Shown here: positions 42,262 to 50,484 of the stretch, piece by piece
How the letters are laid out: the number at the start of each line of letters is the position of its first letter
Numbering within the stretch: the stretch's first letter is position 1
Program-made: the position numbers and the translations under genes
Notes under the pieces: generated by a model
What the model was told of the DNA's origin: nothing
What the model saw: the letters and a program-made list of their open reading frames with translations, nothing else
Databases searched by the model: none
Assembly: GCF_026342355.1 (NCBI RefSeq)
Contig: NZ_JAPEMV010000001.1
Coordinates: 930,001 to 994,000 of the forward strand
Direction: 5' to 3'
Length of the DNA: 64,000 nt
DNA from: Streptomyces sp. NBC_00249
GTDB lineage: Bacteria; Actinomycetota; Actinomycetes; Streptomycetales; Streptomycetaceae

Positions 42262-43224
42262 TCACCACTGGTTGAGGAGCGCGGTGTCCGGTTCGTGCTG
42301 CCGCCAGGCTTCGGTGAGACGGGCGAGGCGGGTGGGGGCGGCGATGCCGCGCACGGTTGCGATCCTGCCGTCGGTGATGTCGAAGGTGACGGAGCCTATG
42401 ACCTTCTCTTCGAGCACGAAGAGGAGGGCGGGGGCGCCGTTGACGAGCGCGTAGTGGACGGCGGGCGCGCCGCCGAGCAGCCGCCGCTTCGCGGGTGTGG
42501 GCTTGAAACCGGCCCGTGCCATGGCGGCGATGCGCTCCGGGGTGTCGTACCGGATCAGTGTCTTGGCCAGGCCGGCGGCGTTGGAGTCGGAGATCGCGAT
42601 CGCGTTGTCGGTGAGCAGCGCGACCAGCCGGTCGGTGCGGCCCGAGGTGGCGGCGGCGAGGAATTCCTCAACGATCCTGCGGGCGGACGCCGGGTCGACT
42701 TCGCCGGCGCCGCGGCGGCGGTCGGCGGTGACGCGGGTCCGGGCGCGGTGGAGGTGCTGCTGGCTCGCGGACTCGGAGATGTCGAGGATCTCGGCGATCT
42801 CGGCGTGGCTGTAGGTGAACGCTTCGCGCAGGATGTAGACGGCCCGCTCGATGGGCGGCAGGCGCTCCATGAGGGTCAGCATGGCCAGGGAGACCGATTC
42901 GCGCTGCTCGAAGGTGTCGGCCGGTCCGAGCATGGGATCGCCGTCGAGGAGCGGTTCGGGCAGCCAGGCGCCAACCGTGCGTTCGCGACGAACCTGCGCC
43001 GAGCGGAGCCGGTCGAGGCACAGGTTGGTGACGACCTTGGTCAGCCATGCCTCGGGCACCTTGATCTGCTGCCGGTCGGCGGCCTGCCAGTGCAAGAACG
43101 CGTCCTGCACGGCGTCTTGGGCGTCGGCGGCGGAGCCCAATAGCCGGTAGGCCAGCGAGGCCAGCCGGTTCCGGCTGGCCTCGAACCGGCTGGTGTCGAA
43201 GCGATCAACGCCCATGCTGTCCAT
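42262..43224 (-). CDS. ECF41-type sigma factor (SigJ-like) with SnoaL-like C-terminal domain
   Basis: The 320-aa protein has sigma region 2 (AQDAVQDAFLHWQ), region 4 (SHAEIAEILDISESASQQHL) and a SnoaL-like C-terminal domain (about 175-310). The linker holds WLPEP at 87-91, a signature of ECF41 sigma factors, in which the extra domain controls activity without an anti-sigma factor. Length fits the group. ECF41 genes usually lie next to a redox enzyme gene (a COE protein) that they control. Here the NAD(P)/FAD oxidoreductase gene ends 10 bp upstream, and its promoter fits the ECF41 pattern. Confidence 0.9.
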   Translation of the reverse strand: MDSMGVDRFDTSRFEASRNRLASLAYRLLGSAADAQDAVQDAFLHWQAADRQQIKVPEAWLTKVVTNLCLDRLRSAQVRRERTVGAWLPEPLLDGDPMLGPADTFEQRESVSLAMLTLMERLPPIERAVYILREAFTYSHAEIAEILDISESASQQHLHRARTRVTADRRRGAGEVDPASARRIVEEFLAAATSGRTDRLVALLTDNAIAISDSNAAGLAKTLIRYDTPERIAAMARAGFKPTPAKRRLLGGAPAVHYALVNGAPALLFVLEEKVIGSVTFDITDGRIATVRGIAAPTRLARLTEAWRQHEPDTALLNQW

Positions 43225-43234
43225 GCTGGTTAGC

Positions 43235-44449
43235 CTAGGCGGCTACGCGACCGCCTCCTCGGCGGGGGCGTCCGGCGGGTACCGAACCGGGTTCGGAGCT
43301 CAGGTGGCGCTTGCGCGTGGGCACGCAGAAGGTCGGGTGCGAGTTGGTCCACAGCGACATCTTGAGGATGCCCGCCTTGATCCGCGCGGCCTTGCGGCCT
43401 CCCATGTACTTCGGCTTCGCCCGCGCTTCGTGGTCGACCAGCTGCAGGATCCCGTCCTGCCGGCCGAGGCTGATGTGGTTGCCCGGGTAGGCGAGCTTGA
43501 CGTGTCCGATCTTGCTGCCGGTCAGGCCTCCCACAATGGCCTTCATCGCCTGCATCCCGGTGTAGCCGGCCGAGGCGCAGGACATCGGCAGCGGCAGGCC
43601 GTTCTCGCCGATCGTGAAGACGCTGTCGCCTGCGGCGTAGACGTTCGGGTGCGAGAGCGAGCGCATGGTGCGGTCGACGACGATCCGACCGCTCTCGGTG
43701 ACCTCCAGCCCGGCGGCCGCGGCGATGGGGTCGACCACGAACCCGGTCGTCCACACCGTCGCGTCCGATGCCAGGGCGGTGCCGTCGGCGCACAGGACCC
43801 CGGTCGCTTCGACGGCTTCGACGCTCGTGTGTTCCAGGACGGTGATGCCCAGCCGGTCGCAGGCCTGGCGCAGGTGGTTGCGTGCCCCGGCGGAGAGTGG
43901 GGCGCCGAGCTCGCCTCGGGCGACCAATGTCACCGACAGGCCGGGCCGGGACTCGGCGATCTCGGTGGCGGTCTCGATCCCGGTCAGCCCGTCGCCGACG
44001 ACGACCACGGTCCCGTCTTCCCTCAGGCCGTCCAGCCGATCGCGCAGGCGCAGCGCCGAGGGCCGGGAGGCCACGTCGAAGGCATGCTCGGCCACACCGG
44101 CGACGCCGCGGTCGTCACCGCGGCTGCCGAGGGCGTAGAGCAGCGTGTCGTAGCCGAGCTCGGCGCCGCCTGCGGCGTCGGCCACGGTGACGACCTGGCG
44201 CTCGGGGTCGACGGCGGTGACCCGGGCCACGTGCAGCCGTATCCCCGTGCCCGCGAAAATGTCGGTGAGCTTCTGGGTCTCGATCTCCTGACCGGCGGCG
44301 ACCTGGTGCAGTCGCAGCCGCTCGACGAAGTCGGGCACGGCGTTGACGACGGTGATCTCGGTGTCCGCCGGGGACAGCCGGCGGGCCAGGTTGCCGGCCA
44401 CGTAGACCCCGGCGTAGCCGGCGCCGAGGACGACGATGCGGTGCTTCAT
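43235..44449 (-). CDS. NAD(P)/FAD-dependent oxidoreductase (NDH-2-like), ECF41 partner
   Basis: The 404-aa protein starts at ATG 44449 behind AGGAG. It has the FAD motif RIVVLGAGYAGVYVAGNLA, YDTLLYALGSRGDD, the NAD motif TVVVVGDGLTGIETATEIAE and VYAAGDSVFTIG. This is the type II NADH dehydrogenase/AIF-like fold. It contains DVASRPSALRLRDRL, as in membrane NADH:quinone oxidoreductase relatives, but has no strong C-terminal membrane helix. It should move electrons from NAD(P)H to a quinone or other acceptor. It is co-transcribed with the ECF41 sigma gene downstream. Confidence 0.85.
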   Translation of the reverse strand: MKHRIVVLGAGYAGVYVAGNLARRLSPADTEITVVNAVPDFVERLRLHQVAAGQEIETQKLTDIFAGTGIRLHVARVTAVDPERQVVTVADAAGGAELGYDTLLYALGSRGDDRGVAGVAEHAFDVASRPSALRLRDRLDGLREDGTVVVVGDGLTGIETATEIAESRPGLSVTLVARGELGAPLSAGARNHLRQACDRLGITVLEHTSVEAVEATGVLCADGTALASDATVWTTGFVVDPIAAAAGLEVTESGRIVVDRTMRSLSHPNVYAAGDSVFTIGENGLPLPMSCASAGYTGMQAMKAIVGGLTGSKIGHVKLAYPGNHISLGRQDGILQLVDHEARAKPKYMGGRKAARIKAGILKMSLWTNSHPTFCVPTRKRHLSSEPGSVPAGRPRRGGGRVAA

Positions 44450-44487
44450 GTGATGCTCCTGTCGGTTCGCTGGGCTCTCGGTGACTT

Positions 44488-44515
44488 GAGCGGAACAGCG
44501 CCCCGATCCCTGACA
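44488..44515 (-). promoter_or_regulatory. Candidate ECF41-type promoter of the oxidoreductase-sigma operon
   Basis: On the reverse strand TGTCAG (44510-44515) is followed after 17 nt by CGCTC (44488-44492). ECF41 promoters described in other bacteria read TGTCAC/A-n16/17-CGTC. It lies 39 bp upstream of the ATG at 44449. The -35 fits well; the -10 departs by one position. Confidence 0.45.
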
Positions 44516-44916
44516 GGAATCCATTGTGATGTGGGTCATGGCACGGAAGGTGCCGCCCGCCGGTGTCGGCGACGCCGAGACTGCGCAGATGTCCCGAGAT
44601 CAAGACGACGCCTCCCGTTGGTGTCGTCGTCCTCGCAGGCCAGCGCCAACGCGGCGGCAGACCACGCCCGCCATCGCCCTGACTCCGCGTCACGCTCGGC
44701 TGTGCGGGACGGGCGGCCTGCATCACCAGGCTCACCCGCTGCTCGTACACCTCCTGCAGTTCTCGGTGACCGTAGATCCGTTCGGGTGGAATCAGAGGGC
44801 AGTGCCGTGCCGGACACCCTCTCCGCGGCAAGACATGACAAGTGACCGCCCAGGAGACCGAGGACTGGAACAGCGGCGCGTATGCGGCGGCGATCCACGC
44901 TCGGCGGGGCGGGCGT

Positions 44917-44937
44917 TGGCCCCCAAGTGGTCCCCAA
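44917..44937. repeat. Decamer pair (TGGCCCCCAA, TGGTCCCCAA)
   Basis: Two 10-bp units 11 bp apart as at the attachment sites; the first unit has one mismatch. They are followed by unrelated sequence and the end of the 738-aa gene. No tRNA core is nearby. Confidence 0.5.
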
Positions 44938-44999
44938 GGTCCACCAGATGGCAATGGGGCCCGCCAGCCGTCACAGCTGGCCACCAGGGGAAAACCGGC

Positions 45000-47216
45000 T
45001 CAGGAAGCGGTCTGGCCCCGCTTCCGTTCGGCTCGGCGTCGCAGGTCGCGGATAACCTCATGCCAGCGCCAGGAACCGTCCCAGTCGCAGCCCTCGTGCC
45101 CGCCCGGCTCCCAGCCCGCAAGCTCTTCCAGCTGCTTGATCAGGACATCCGGATCGACAGGTACACGGTGTGGACGCTCGTCGTCGAGCTGCCCTGCGAC
45201 GTCGTGCAGCCGGTGAGCAGCGCGGTAGTAGGACAGCTGGGTGTCGGTCAGCCGGCGTACGGCGTAGCCGCCGCACTTGCTGCACCAGTCCCAGTCGTCA
45301 CGCGCCAGCAGGTCCGCCACGGTCAGAAGGTCGTCGCTCGCCGCGAGGCCTCGATCCCGTGTATGCCGGCACAAGGGTGAGTGCCCCTTGCCCTCGAACT
45401 TGGGATTCGAGTTCGTGGCGTAGATCTGCGCCTGCCCCAGGACACCCAGCGGAAGGCCGCTGCCGCTGCGCCAGCGGTCGGTGCCGGGCGGCCGGAACGG
45501 CGAGAGGCCCAAGGAAGCAGGCGCGAGCAGGCCCTCCCACACCGCGAGGGGCAGAATGCCGGAGCGGCCGGTGTCGAGGCTCCGCAAGTCGGAAACGCCG
45601 CGTGCCATGGCAAGCAGGCGCAGATTGTGTTCTTGGTCATGCTCCCGGTACGTCCGCCGGACAACGTCCCGGGCGCCGGCTGCAAGGCCCAGGTCAGCAC
45701 CGAAGTGGCCATCCTGCCGTGCATGGCCGTGGCCCGAGGATGGGGCATCGTCAGCCTCTGGCGTGGGGACGATGTCCTTGATCCACGGACTGATCACGCT
45801 CTCGGGGAGGTCCGACGCACTGGCGACGATGACGCCGAGCCAGCCCTCGGCAAGTCGCCTCTCAATGACTTCGAGAGGCAAAACCTCCGCTCCGCCGCTC
45901 GTCGAGAAGACGATGTAGAGCTGGTCGGCAGCGTACGAGAAGTTGCGCAGCGCCCGGAGGTGCGCGGGTGTGACGGGCTGGCGGTCGAAGACAGGTGTGT
46001 CATCGAAGACCCCGGGCCGGAGGGAGTCCGGCTGCCCTTGGGGGTCCGTTTCAGCGGCCACAGCATCGGAACTGCCCGGCTCACACACGAGGTTGCCCGA
46101 GGGTTCCAGGAGTCTGGCGGCGACGAGTGCGGGGACTCGCAGCGTCAGCGTGCGTCGACCCCAGTCGGCGGCGATGGTCCAGGTCAGCAGCACGCCGAGA
46201 GTCCACCGATCCAGGCCGTCCAGGACGTCGGGAACGCCTCCGCGCGAAGGCTCCTCCGTGCCCTCCGGCAATCGCGCCGTGACCCACACCGTCGGTGTCG
46301 AATCCGTCGCCGCAGCGGCGGCATGGGCTTCGTCCTCCCAGGACTGAATCAGACGGGCGGCTCCTTCCAGAGCTTCCGCGTGCCCCTTCTTGTTGGGCCG
46401 GATGCCGTGCACGAGGTCATAGCGGTTGATCGACCGTGACGCCGGTCCTTCCCAGCCCCGCTCGGCCGAGTACTGCCACCTGCGCCACAACGCGCTCAGG
46501 CCTGTGGAGATCTGGCTGCCTTTGCCCAGCACCGCGAAGGCAGGATCGTCGGTCGGCAGCGGAGGCGTCTCCAGTGACGCTGCCGCAGCGGCCACGACGA
46601 GACCAGCCGGCTCAACGAAGAGGGTCGCCTGCACCCGCAGGGTCTCGAGGTAGCGCTCCTTCGCCGACACCTTCGGCTCCGCCCAGGCGGTCAGCCAAGG
46701 GAAGTGAGCGATGATGGCCTGCGCTCGGTGAAGGCTCTGGGCTGCGTGCCGCCAGCGGGACAAGACCTGCTCCTGCAGCTCTTGTGCCTCCCTGCGCGCT
46801 TCCCACGGCCTGTCGTCATCCTCCTCGTCTTCGCCCTCGTCCGCGGCGCCCCGTTCCGACTGCAGAAGCTCAGCCGCAGCCTGCACCTCGTCCTGGGTCC
46901 AGTGCACGTCCTCGTCCGGCTCCGCATAGGCCTGCAGCTGATGGAGCAGTCCCGATCCACCCAGCGCCCGCATGAAGATGCCCAGCCCCGATGTCGGCCG
47001 CGACGTCGGACCCCAGTCCGCACAGCCCGAACAGAACCTGTCCACCGCGTCCGCGTTCAACGGAACCTCGATCGTGGCCACATGGGGCGTCCGGAGCTGA
47101 CCACACTCTCTGCGCACATGCAGTCTGGCGTTCTTGCCCTTCGCCGAGTGGACGGTGATCTTGGTGCCTTCGAACGGTCCGAGTGGTACGTCGGCTGTCA
47201 GCATGCGATCGCGCAC
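45000..47216 (-). CDS. Large protein of unknown function with two zinc-ribbon-like modules
   Basis: The 738-aa protein starts at GTG 47216, behind AGGAGAAGGGGGAG; ATG 47204 is an alternative. I do not recognise the family. Near the N terminus is a His33-Cys38-Cys62-Cys65 module (ARLHVRRECGQL to DRFCSGCADWG). Near the C terminus a similar module has His612, Cys616, Cys645 and Cys648 (GHSPLCRHTRDR to WDWCSKCGGY). Between them are an acidic stretch (DEGEDEEDDDRPWE), a Trp/Leu-rich helical region and ATW-rich segments without nuclease, ATPase or transferase motifs that I can see. No membrane helix. The gene stands alone between decamer repeat pairs, so it looks like single-gene cargo. Defence or regulation are only guesses. 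Confidence 0.8.
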   Translation of the reverse strand: MRDRMLTADVPLGPFEGTKITVHSAKGKNARLHVRRECGQLRTPHVATIEVPLNADAVDRFCSGCADWGPTSRPTSGLGIFMRALGGSGLLHQLQAYAEPDEDVHWTQDEVQAAAELLQSERGAADEGEDEEDDDRPWEARREAQELQEQVLSRWRHAAQSLHRAQAIIAHFPWLTAWAEPKVSAKERYLETLRVQATLFVEPAGLVVAAAAASLETPPLPTDDPAFAVLGKGSQISTGLSALWRRWQYSAERGWEGPASRSINRYDLVHGIRPNKKGHAEALEGAARLIQSWEDEAHAAAAATDSTPTVWVTARLPEGTEEPSRGGVPDVLDGLDRWTLGVLLTWTIAADWGRRTLTLRVPALVAARLLEPSGNLVCEPGSSDAVAAETDPQGQPDSLRPGVFDDTPVFDRQPVTPAHLRALRNFSYAADQLYIVFSTSGGAEVLPLEVIERRLAEGWLGVIVASASDLPESVISPWIKDIVPTPEADDAPSSGHGHARQDGHFGADLGLAAGARDVVRRTYREHDQEHNLRLLAMARGVSDLRSLDTGRSGILPLAVWEGLLAPASLGLSPFRPPGTDRWRSGSGLPLGVLGQAQIYATNSNPKFEGKGHSPLCRHTRDRGLAASDDLLTVADLLARDDWDWCSKCGGYAVRRLTDTQLSYYRAAHRLHDVAGQLDDERPHRVPVDPDVLIKQLEELAGWEPGGHEGCDWDGSWRWHEVIRDLRRRAERKRGQTAS

Positions 47217-47702
47217 GAACTCCCCCTTCTCCTGCCTTGCGAGCTTAGAGCCGAGCAGTGACACGCGCTGCCGGACGCTGGATGAATGCCCCTGATGACA
47301 CCGACTACGTCCGCAAGTTGCTCGCAGCCCAACACCCGACCGACTCCAGCAGCCATCCGACCTACGAGATCGAGATGTCCGGCCAGGACATCCCCATCGG
47401 GCCGGTCCAGCGCACCCCGCCCGCCCTCTGCCCGTCGATGCACAGAGGGCGGGCGGAACTTCACGGTGGAAGCCGATGCGCAGCCGGTAGGCGACCCAGC
47501 GGACGCGTGGCACACCGGCTGACCAGCAGTTCACCGCAGAGTTCGAGCCTCCTTACTCCATCGCCCAGATGCGTGTACTCGGCACTGGTCCCCAGATCTG
47601 GTCCCCAGATCCGGGGTCGCCTGCCATCGTCGTGGCTTCACCCCCGCGCACAGGCTCCGCAGCCAAGGTCTCGCGTGAAGAAGCCACGGTTCCGTTCTCT
47701 CG
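47217..47702. other. Intergenic stretch with att-like repeat
   Basis: No supported gene. It holds the upstream region of the 738-aa gene and, at 47586-47608, two TGGTCCCCA units. A forward frame from 47284 (NAPDDTDYVRKLLAAQHPTD) has no clear ribosome-binding site and no family and is not called. Confidence 0.4.
47586..47608. repeat. Decamer pair (TGGTCCCCAG twice)
   Basis: Two TGGTCCCCAG units spaced 14 bp, separated by ATC. They resemble the pairs at 12027, 33763 and 44917 but with different spacing and last base. Confidence 0.45.
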
Positions 47703-49406
47703 TCATGGGCCGGGATCATGGTTGGCGGACCGCTGCCAGGCGTGGAAAGCAGCGATGGCTGTCGGCAAGGTCGGGTAAATACGGTTCGCCCCGACCGCCG
47801 CCGTGAGGCCGTAGGCGTCGAGGGATTCGCGAAGTTCCTGCTTGACACGGGCGAGGGCGAACACGACCTCCCTCTCTACGAGTTCGGCGCGCAGGGCCTC
47901 GACGGCGTCAAGGGCGGTGATATCGACCTCGACGTTGGCCTCGGTGTTCAGGACGAACCAGTCGACCGGTCCGTCCTGCACATCGACAGCCGCCATTGCG
48001 CGGCGGCGGAAATCCTCGGCGTTCGCGAAGAACAGCGGAGAGTCATAGCGGTAGATGAGCAGGCCGGGGACGGTGCGGGCAGTCGGGTAGTCGTCGACGT
48101 CGTGCATGCCCGCCAGGCCCGGAACGATCCCCAGGATGGCGTCGTGTGGACGAGCAACCCTTGCAAGCAGATCGATTACCGAGAGGGCCACCGCGACCAG
48201 GACGCCGTACAAGATGCCCAGGGCGAGGACGCCGAGGGTGCAGCCGATGGCCAGGAGTAGTTCGCGGCGTCGGAAGGCCGCCAGCCTGCGGAACTCGCTC
48301 ACCTCGACCAGGCGTACGGCGGCGTAGACGACGATGGCGCCGAGGGCGGCGGCAGGAGTGTGGGTGAGCAGCGGGCCGAGGAAAAGGAGGACGGCGGCCA
48401 CGCAGGCGGCGCCGGCGAGGGAGTACACCTGGGTACGGGCTCCCGAGGAGTCCGCGAGCGCGGTGCGGCTGGCACTGCTGCTGACCGGGAAGCCGTGCAG
48501 GACTCCGGCGCCGAGATTCGCCGCGCCGAGGGCCAGCAGCTCGCGGTTGGCGTCCAGGCGGTGCGGGTCGTCGTGCCGGGCGAAGGCGCGTGCGGTCAGG
48601 ACGACGTCGGTGTAGCCGACCAGCAGAACGCCGAGAGCCGGGAGCACCAGGTCGGCGAGGTCGGTCAGCCGGGGCAGGGCGAAACCCGGCAAGCCGGACG
48701 GCACCGCGCCGATGACGTCGATCCCCTGGTCCTCGTCCAGTGCGAAGACCGTCACTACCGCCGTGGCGAGAAGGAGGACAACGAGCGGTCCGGGCAGAGC
48801 GCGCCACAGCAGCGGCAGGGTGAACAGCAGGAGCAGGCAGCCCGCGGCCATGACGGTCGTGGGCCGGTGCAGGTCGCCGATGTGGTGGAGGAACGAGAAG
48901 AGCTGGGGGAAGAACCCCGATCCGCTGCCGCTGGTCCCGGTGAGGCGGGGCAGCTGATCCACGATCATGATGAAGGCGACACCGGCCAGGTAGCCGACGA
49001 GCACGGGCCTGGAGAGCAGGTCGGCCAGGAAGCCGAGCCGGATGGCCCACGCGACCAAACAGAGCAGGCCGACGACGAGGGCCAGGGCTGCCGCAAGCGC
49101 CGCGTAGCGCGTGGGGTCGCCGGCCGCGAGTGGCCCGACGGCCACGGCGGTCATCAGTGCGGTGGTCGACTCCGGTCCGACGGACAGCAGGCGCGAGGTG
49201 CCGCTCAGGGCGTAGAGGACCATGGCCGGCAGGACGGCCCACAGGCCTACGACCGGAGGCAGACCTGCCACGCCCGCGTAGGCCATGACCTGGGGGACCA
49301 GGTAGGCGGCGACCGTGATTCCGGCCAGGACGTCGCCCCGGAGCCAGCTCGTCCGGTAGCCACGGAAGGCGGGCGGAATCGCGGTGATCCGTCCGTGCTT
49401 CGGCAT
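47703..49406 (-). CDS. SulP-family anion transporter with STAS domain
   Basis: The 567-aa protein starts at ATG 49406 behind GGAGG. About 11-12 helices with SulP motifs: LAGITVAAYLVPQVMAYAGV, GPESTTALMTAVAVGPLAAG, LLSRPVLVGYLAGVAFIMIV and GFPVSSSASRTALADSSGA. The C-terminal STAS domain (about 435-560) reads LLIYRYDSPLFFANAEDF and DWFVLNTEANVEVDITALDA. Members import sulphate, bicarbonate or dicarboxylates. SulP genes also occur in the mycobacterial DosR regulon (Rv1739c), and here the gene opens the dormancy-type cluster. No carbonic anhydrase gene is adjacent. Confidence 0.9.
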   Translation of the reverse strand: MPKHGRITAIPPAFRGYRTSWLRGDVLAGITVAAYLVPQVMAYAGVAGLPPVVGLWAVLPAMVLYALSGTSRLLSVGPESTTALMTAVAVGPLAAGDPTRYAALAAALALVVGLLCLVAWAIRLGFLADLLSRPVLVGYLAGVAFIMIVDQLPRLTGTSGSGSGFFPQLFSFLHHIGDLHRPTTVMAAGCLLLLFTLPLLWRALPGPLVVLLLATAVVTVFALDEDQGIDVIGAVPSGLPGFALPRLTDLADLVLPALGVLLVGYTDVVLTARAFARHDDPHRLDANRELLALGAANLGAGVLHGFPVSSSASRTALADSSGARTQVYSLAGAACVAAVLLFLGPLLTHTPAAALGAIVVYAAVRLVEVSEFRRLAAFRRRELLLAIGCTLGVLALGILYGVLVAVALSVIDLLARVARPHDAILGIVPGLAGMHDVDDYPTARTVPGLLIYRYDSPLFFANAEDFRRRAMAAVDVQDGPVDWFVLNTEANVEVDITALDAVEALRAELVEREVVFALARVKQELRESLDAYGLTAAVGANRIYPTLPTAIAAFHAWQRSANHDPGP

Positions 49407-49494
49407 GGCACCTCCGGGACTCCATGCGGGCCTGTGCCTCACCATGGTGCCGGGCGGAGGGCTGCGAGGAGGTGAAGCGCGCGTGGGCCGACCT

Positions 49495-49965
49495 CTACGG
49501 GCTGCTCTCACGCAGGCGGAAGCCGGTGATCAGGTCGGGCCTGATCCGGATGGCGCCCGATGCGGTGCCCTCGACCCACGGGTGCAGGAGGTGCGCGTAG
49601 CGCTCGATCTCGCTGGGGGCGGTGACTGCGGTGGCGTAGCCGGTGGCGACCACGCTCCAGCCCAGGTGCGCGCCTTGATCGATGACGTCGGCTTCGTACG
49701 CGACGACTACGCCCGCATCTGCCTGAGCCGCGAGCAAGGCTCCCAGCGTCGAGCCGTCCTGGACCCGGACGATGATGTCGCCTGCATCGAGAAGGTGGTT
49801 GACGGGGCGCACCGCGGGCAGCGCGTTACGGGTGAACACGATCCGGCCCAGCGGAACGGTGCCCAGCAGCTGCAACGCCTCGTCAGCGCTGAGTTCTTCC
49901 ATCTGCCGTCCCGGCATGCTGACGGCAGGCAAGCTGGTGGTCGTAATGGCCGGGTCGCTCTTCAT
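49495..49965 (-). CDS. Pyridoxamine 5'-phosphate oxidase-fold flavin-binding protein
   Basis: The 156-aa protein has the split-barrel flavin fold: LSADEALQLLGTVPLGRIVF, TRNALPAVRPVNHLLDAGD, IIVRVQDGSTLGALL and VVAYEADVIDQGAHLGWSVV. Many actinobacterial proteins of this kind bind FMN or F420. They are a standard part of DosR-type regulons. ATG 49965 (MKSDP) is preferred to 49974 because GAGG is then 8 nt upstream. The SHOCT-protein gene ends 58 bp upstream on the same strand, so both may be one transcript. Confidence 0.85.
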   Translation of the reverse strand: MKSDPAITTTSLPAVSMPGRQMEELSADEALQLLGTVPLGRIVFTRNALPAVRPVNHLLDAGDIIVRVQDGSTLGALLAAQADAGVVVAYEADVIDQGAHLGWSVVATGYATAVTAPSEIERYAHLLHPWVEGTASGAIRIRPDLITGFRLRESSP

Positions 49966-50023
49966 CGTGGGCATCCTCGGTCAAGCGGGCGGGACGCCGG
50001 TGCCCTTGCCCGCTGTTGGCTTC

Positions 50024-50308
50024 TCAAAGTGGCGTGGGCCCAGGGCCGTGGCTTCGCAGCACCGCGAGCCGCCGGGTGTACTCCTCCTCGTCGATCTCGC
50101 CTCTGGCGAATCGTTCCGCGAGGAGCCTTTCGGCCCCGCTGTCGGAGGCTGAGTAAGGCGCGGGTGCAGTCCGCCCGTCCGCACCATCTCGCCTGAGGGC
50201 GCGGACCACGAGGACGGTCGCCGCGACGATCAGGGTCCAGAAGATCAGCGTGGTGAGGGACATGGCGAACCATCCCCAGGCCCCCATGCCATGGCCATTC
50301 CAGTACAT
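50024..50308 (-). CDS. SHOCT-domain membrane protein
   Basis: The 94-aa protein (ATG 50308) has an N-terminal Trp/Gly-rich segment (MYWNGHGMGAWGWFAMS), one helix SLTTLIFWTLIVAATVLVV, and a C-terminal SHOCT motif GAERLLAERFARGEIDEEEY. SHOCT segments are oligomerisation helices at the ends of many small membrane proteins. Its upstream region, shared with the divergent Crp-like gene, holds a GGGACC-N3-GGGCCC palindrome. Confidence 0.8.
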   Translation of the reverse strand: MYWNGHGMGAWGWFAMSLTTLIFWTLIVAATVLVVRALRRDGADGRTAPAPYSASDSGAERLLAERFARGEIDEEEYTRRLAVLRSHGPGPTPL

Positions 50309-50410
50309 CGCGCACCTGCCAGGTGGACGGGTCGACGGCCGCGAGCCGGCCATCTGCTGCCAGGATCTCCGGCTGCGCCGTCCCCGGCATGGGCCGGTCG
50401 GCCCATAGAC

Positions 50411-50425
50411 GGGACCAGAGGGCCC
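50411..50425. promoter_or_regulatory. Candidate DevR/OsdR-type operator (GGGACCAGAGGGCCC)
   Basis: The 15-mer fits GGGNCC-N3-GGNCCC with inverted symmetry. It lies 103 bp upstream of the SHOCT gene and 60 bp upstream of the Crp-like gene, in their divergent promoter region. Mycobacterial DosR boxes read GGGAC-N4-GTCCC, a similar but 1-bp shorter palindrome. Confidence 0.5.
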
Positions 50426-50484
50426 ATGCCCGGGACCGGCGGGAACGCCAAGACTGAAGACGGACTCGAACAGGAGGCCACTTT

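Larger units (their letters stand above)
44450..44999. other. Mainly non-coding stretch with att-like repeat
   Basis: Contains the candidate ECF41 promoter and, at 44917-44937, a pair of TGGTCCCCAA-like decamers. A reverse-strand frame around 44700-44830 includes PERIYGHRELQEVYEQRVS, which looks protein-like but has no start, no ribosome-binding site and no recognisable family; it may be a gene remnant. Confidence 0.4.

Noticed and set aside
44700..44830. Reverse frame with a protein-like PERIYGHRELQEVYEQRV segment
   Set aside because: No start codon with a ribosome-binding site and frames break on both sides; at most a remnant.
47258..47523. Forward frame (about 85 codons) upstream of the 738-aa gene
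   Set aside because: No ribosome-binding site at good spacing, the second half becomes Arg/Gly-rich shadow, and no family is recognised.
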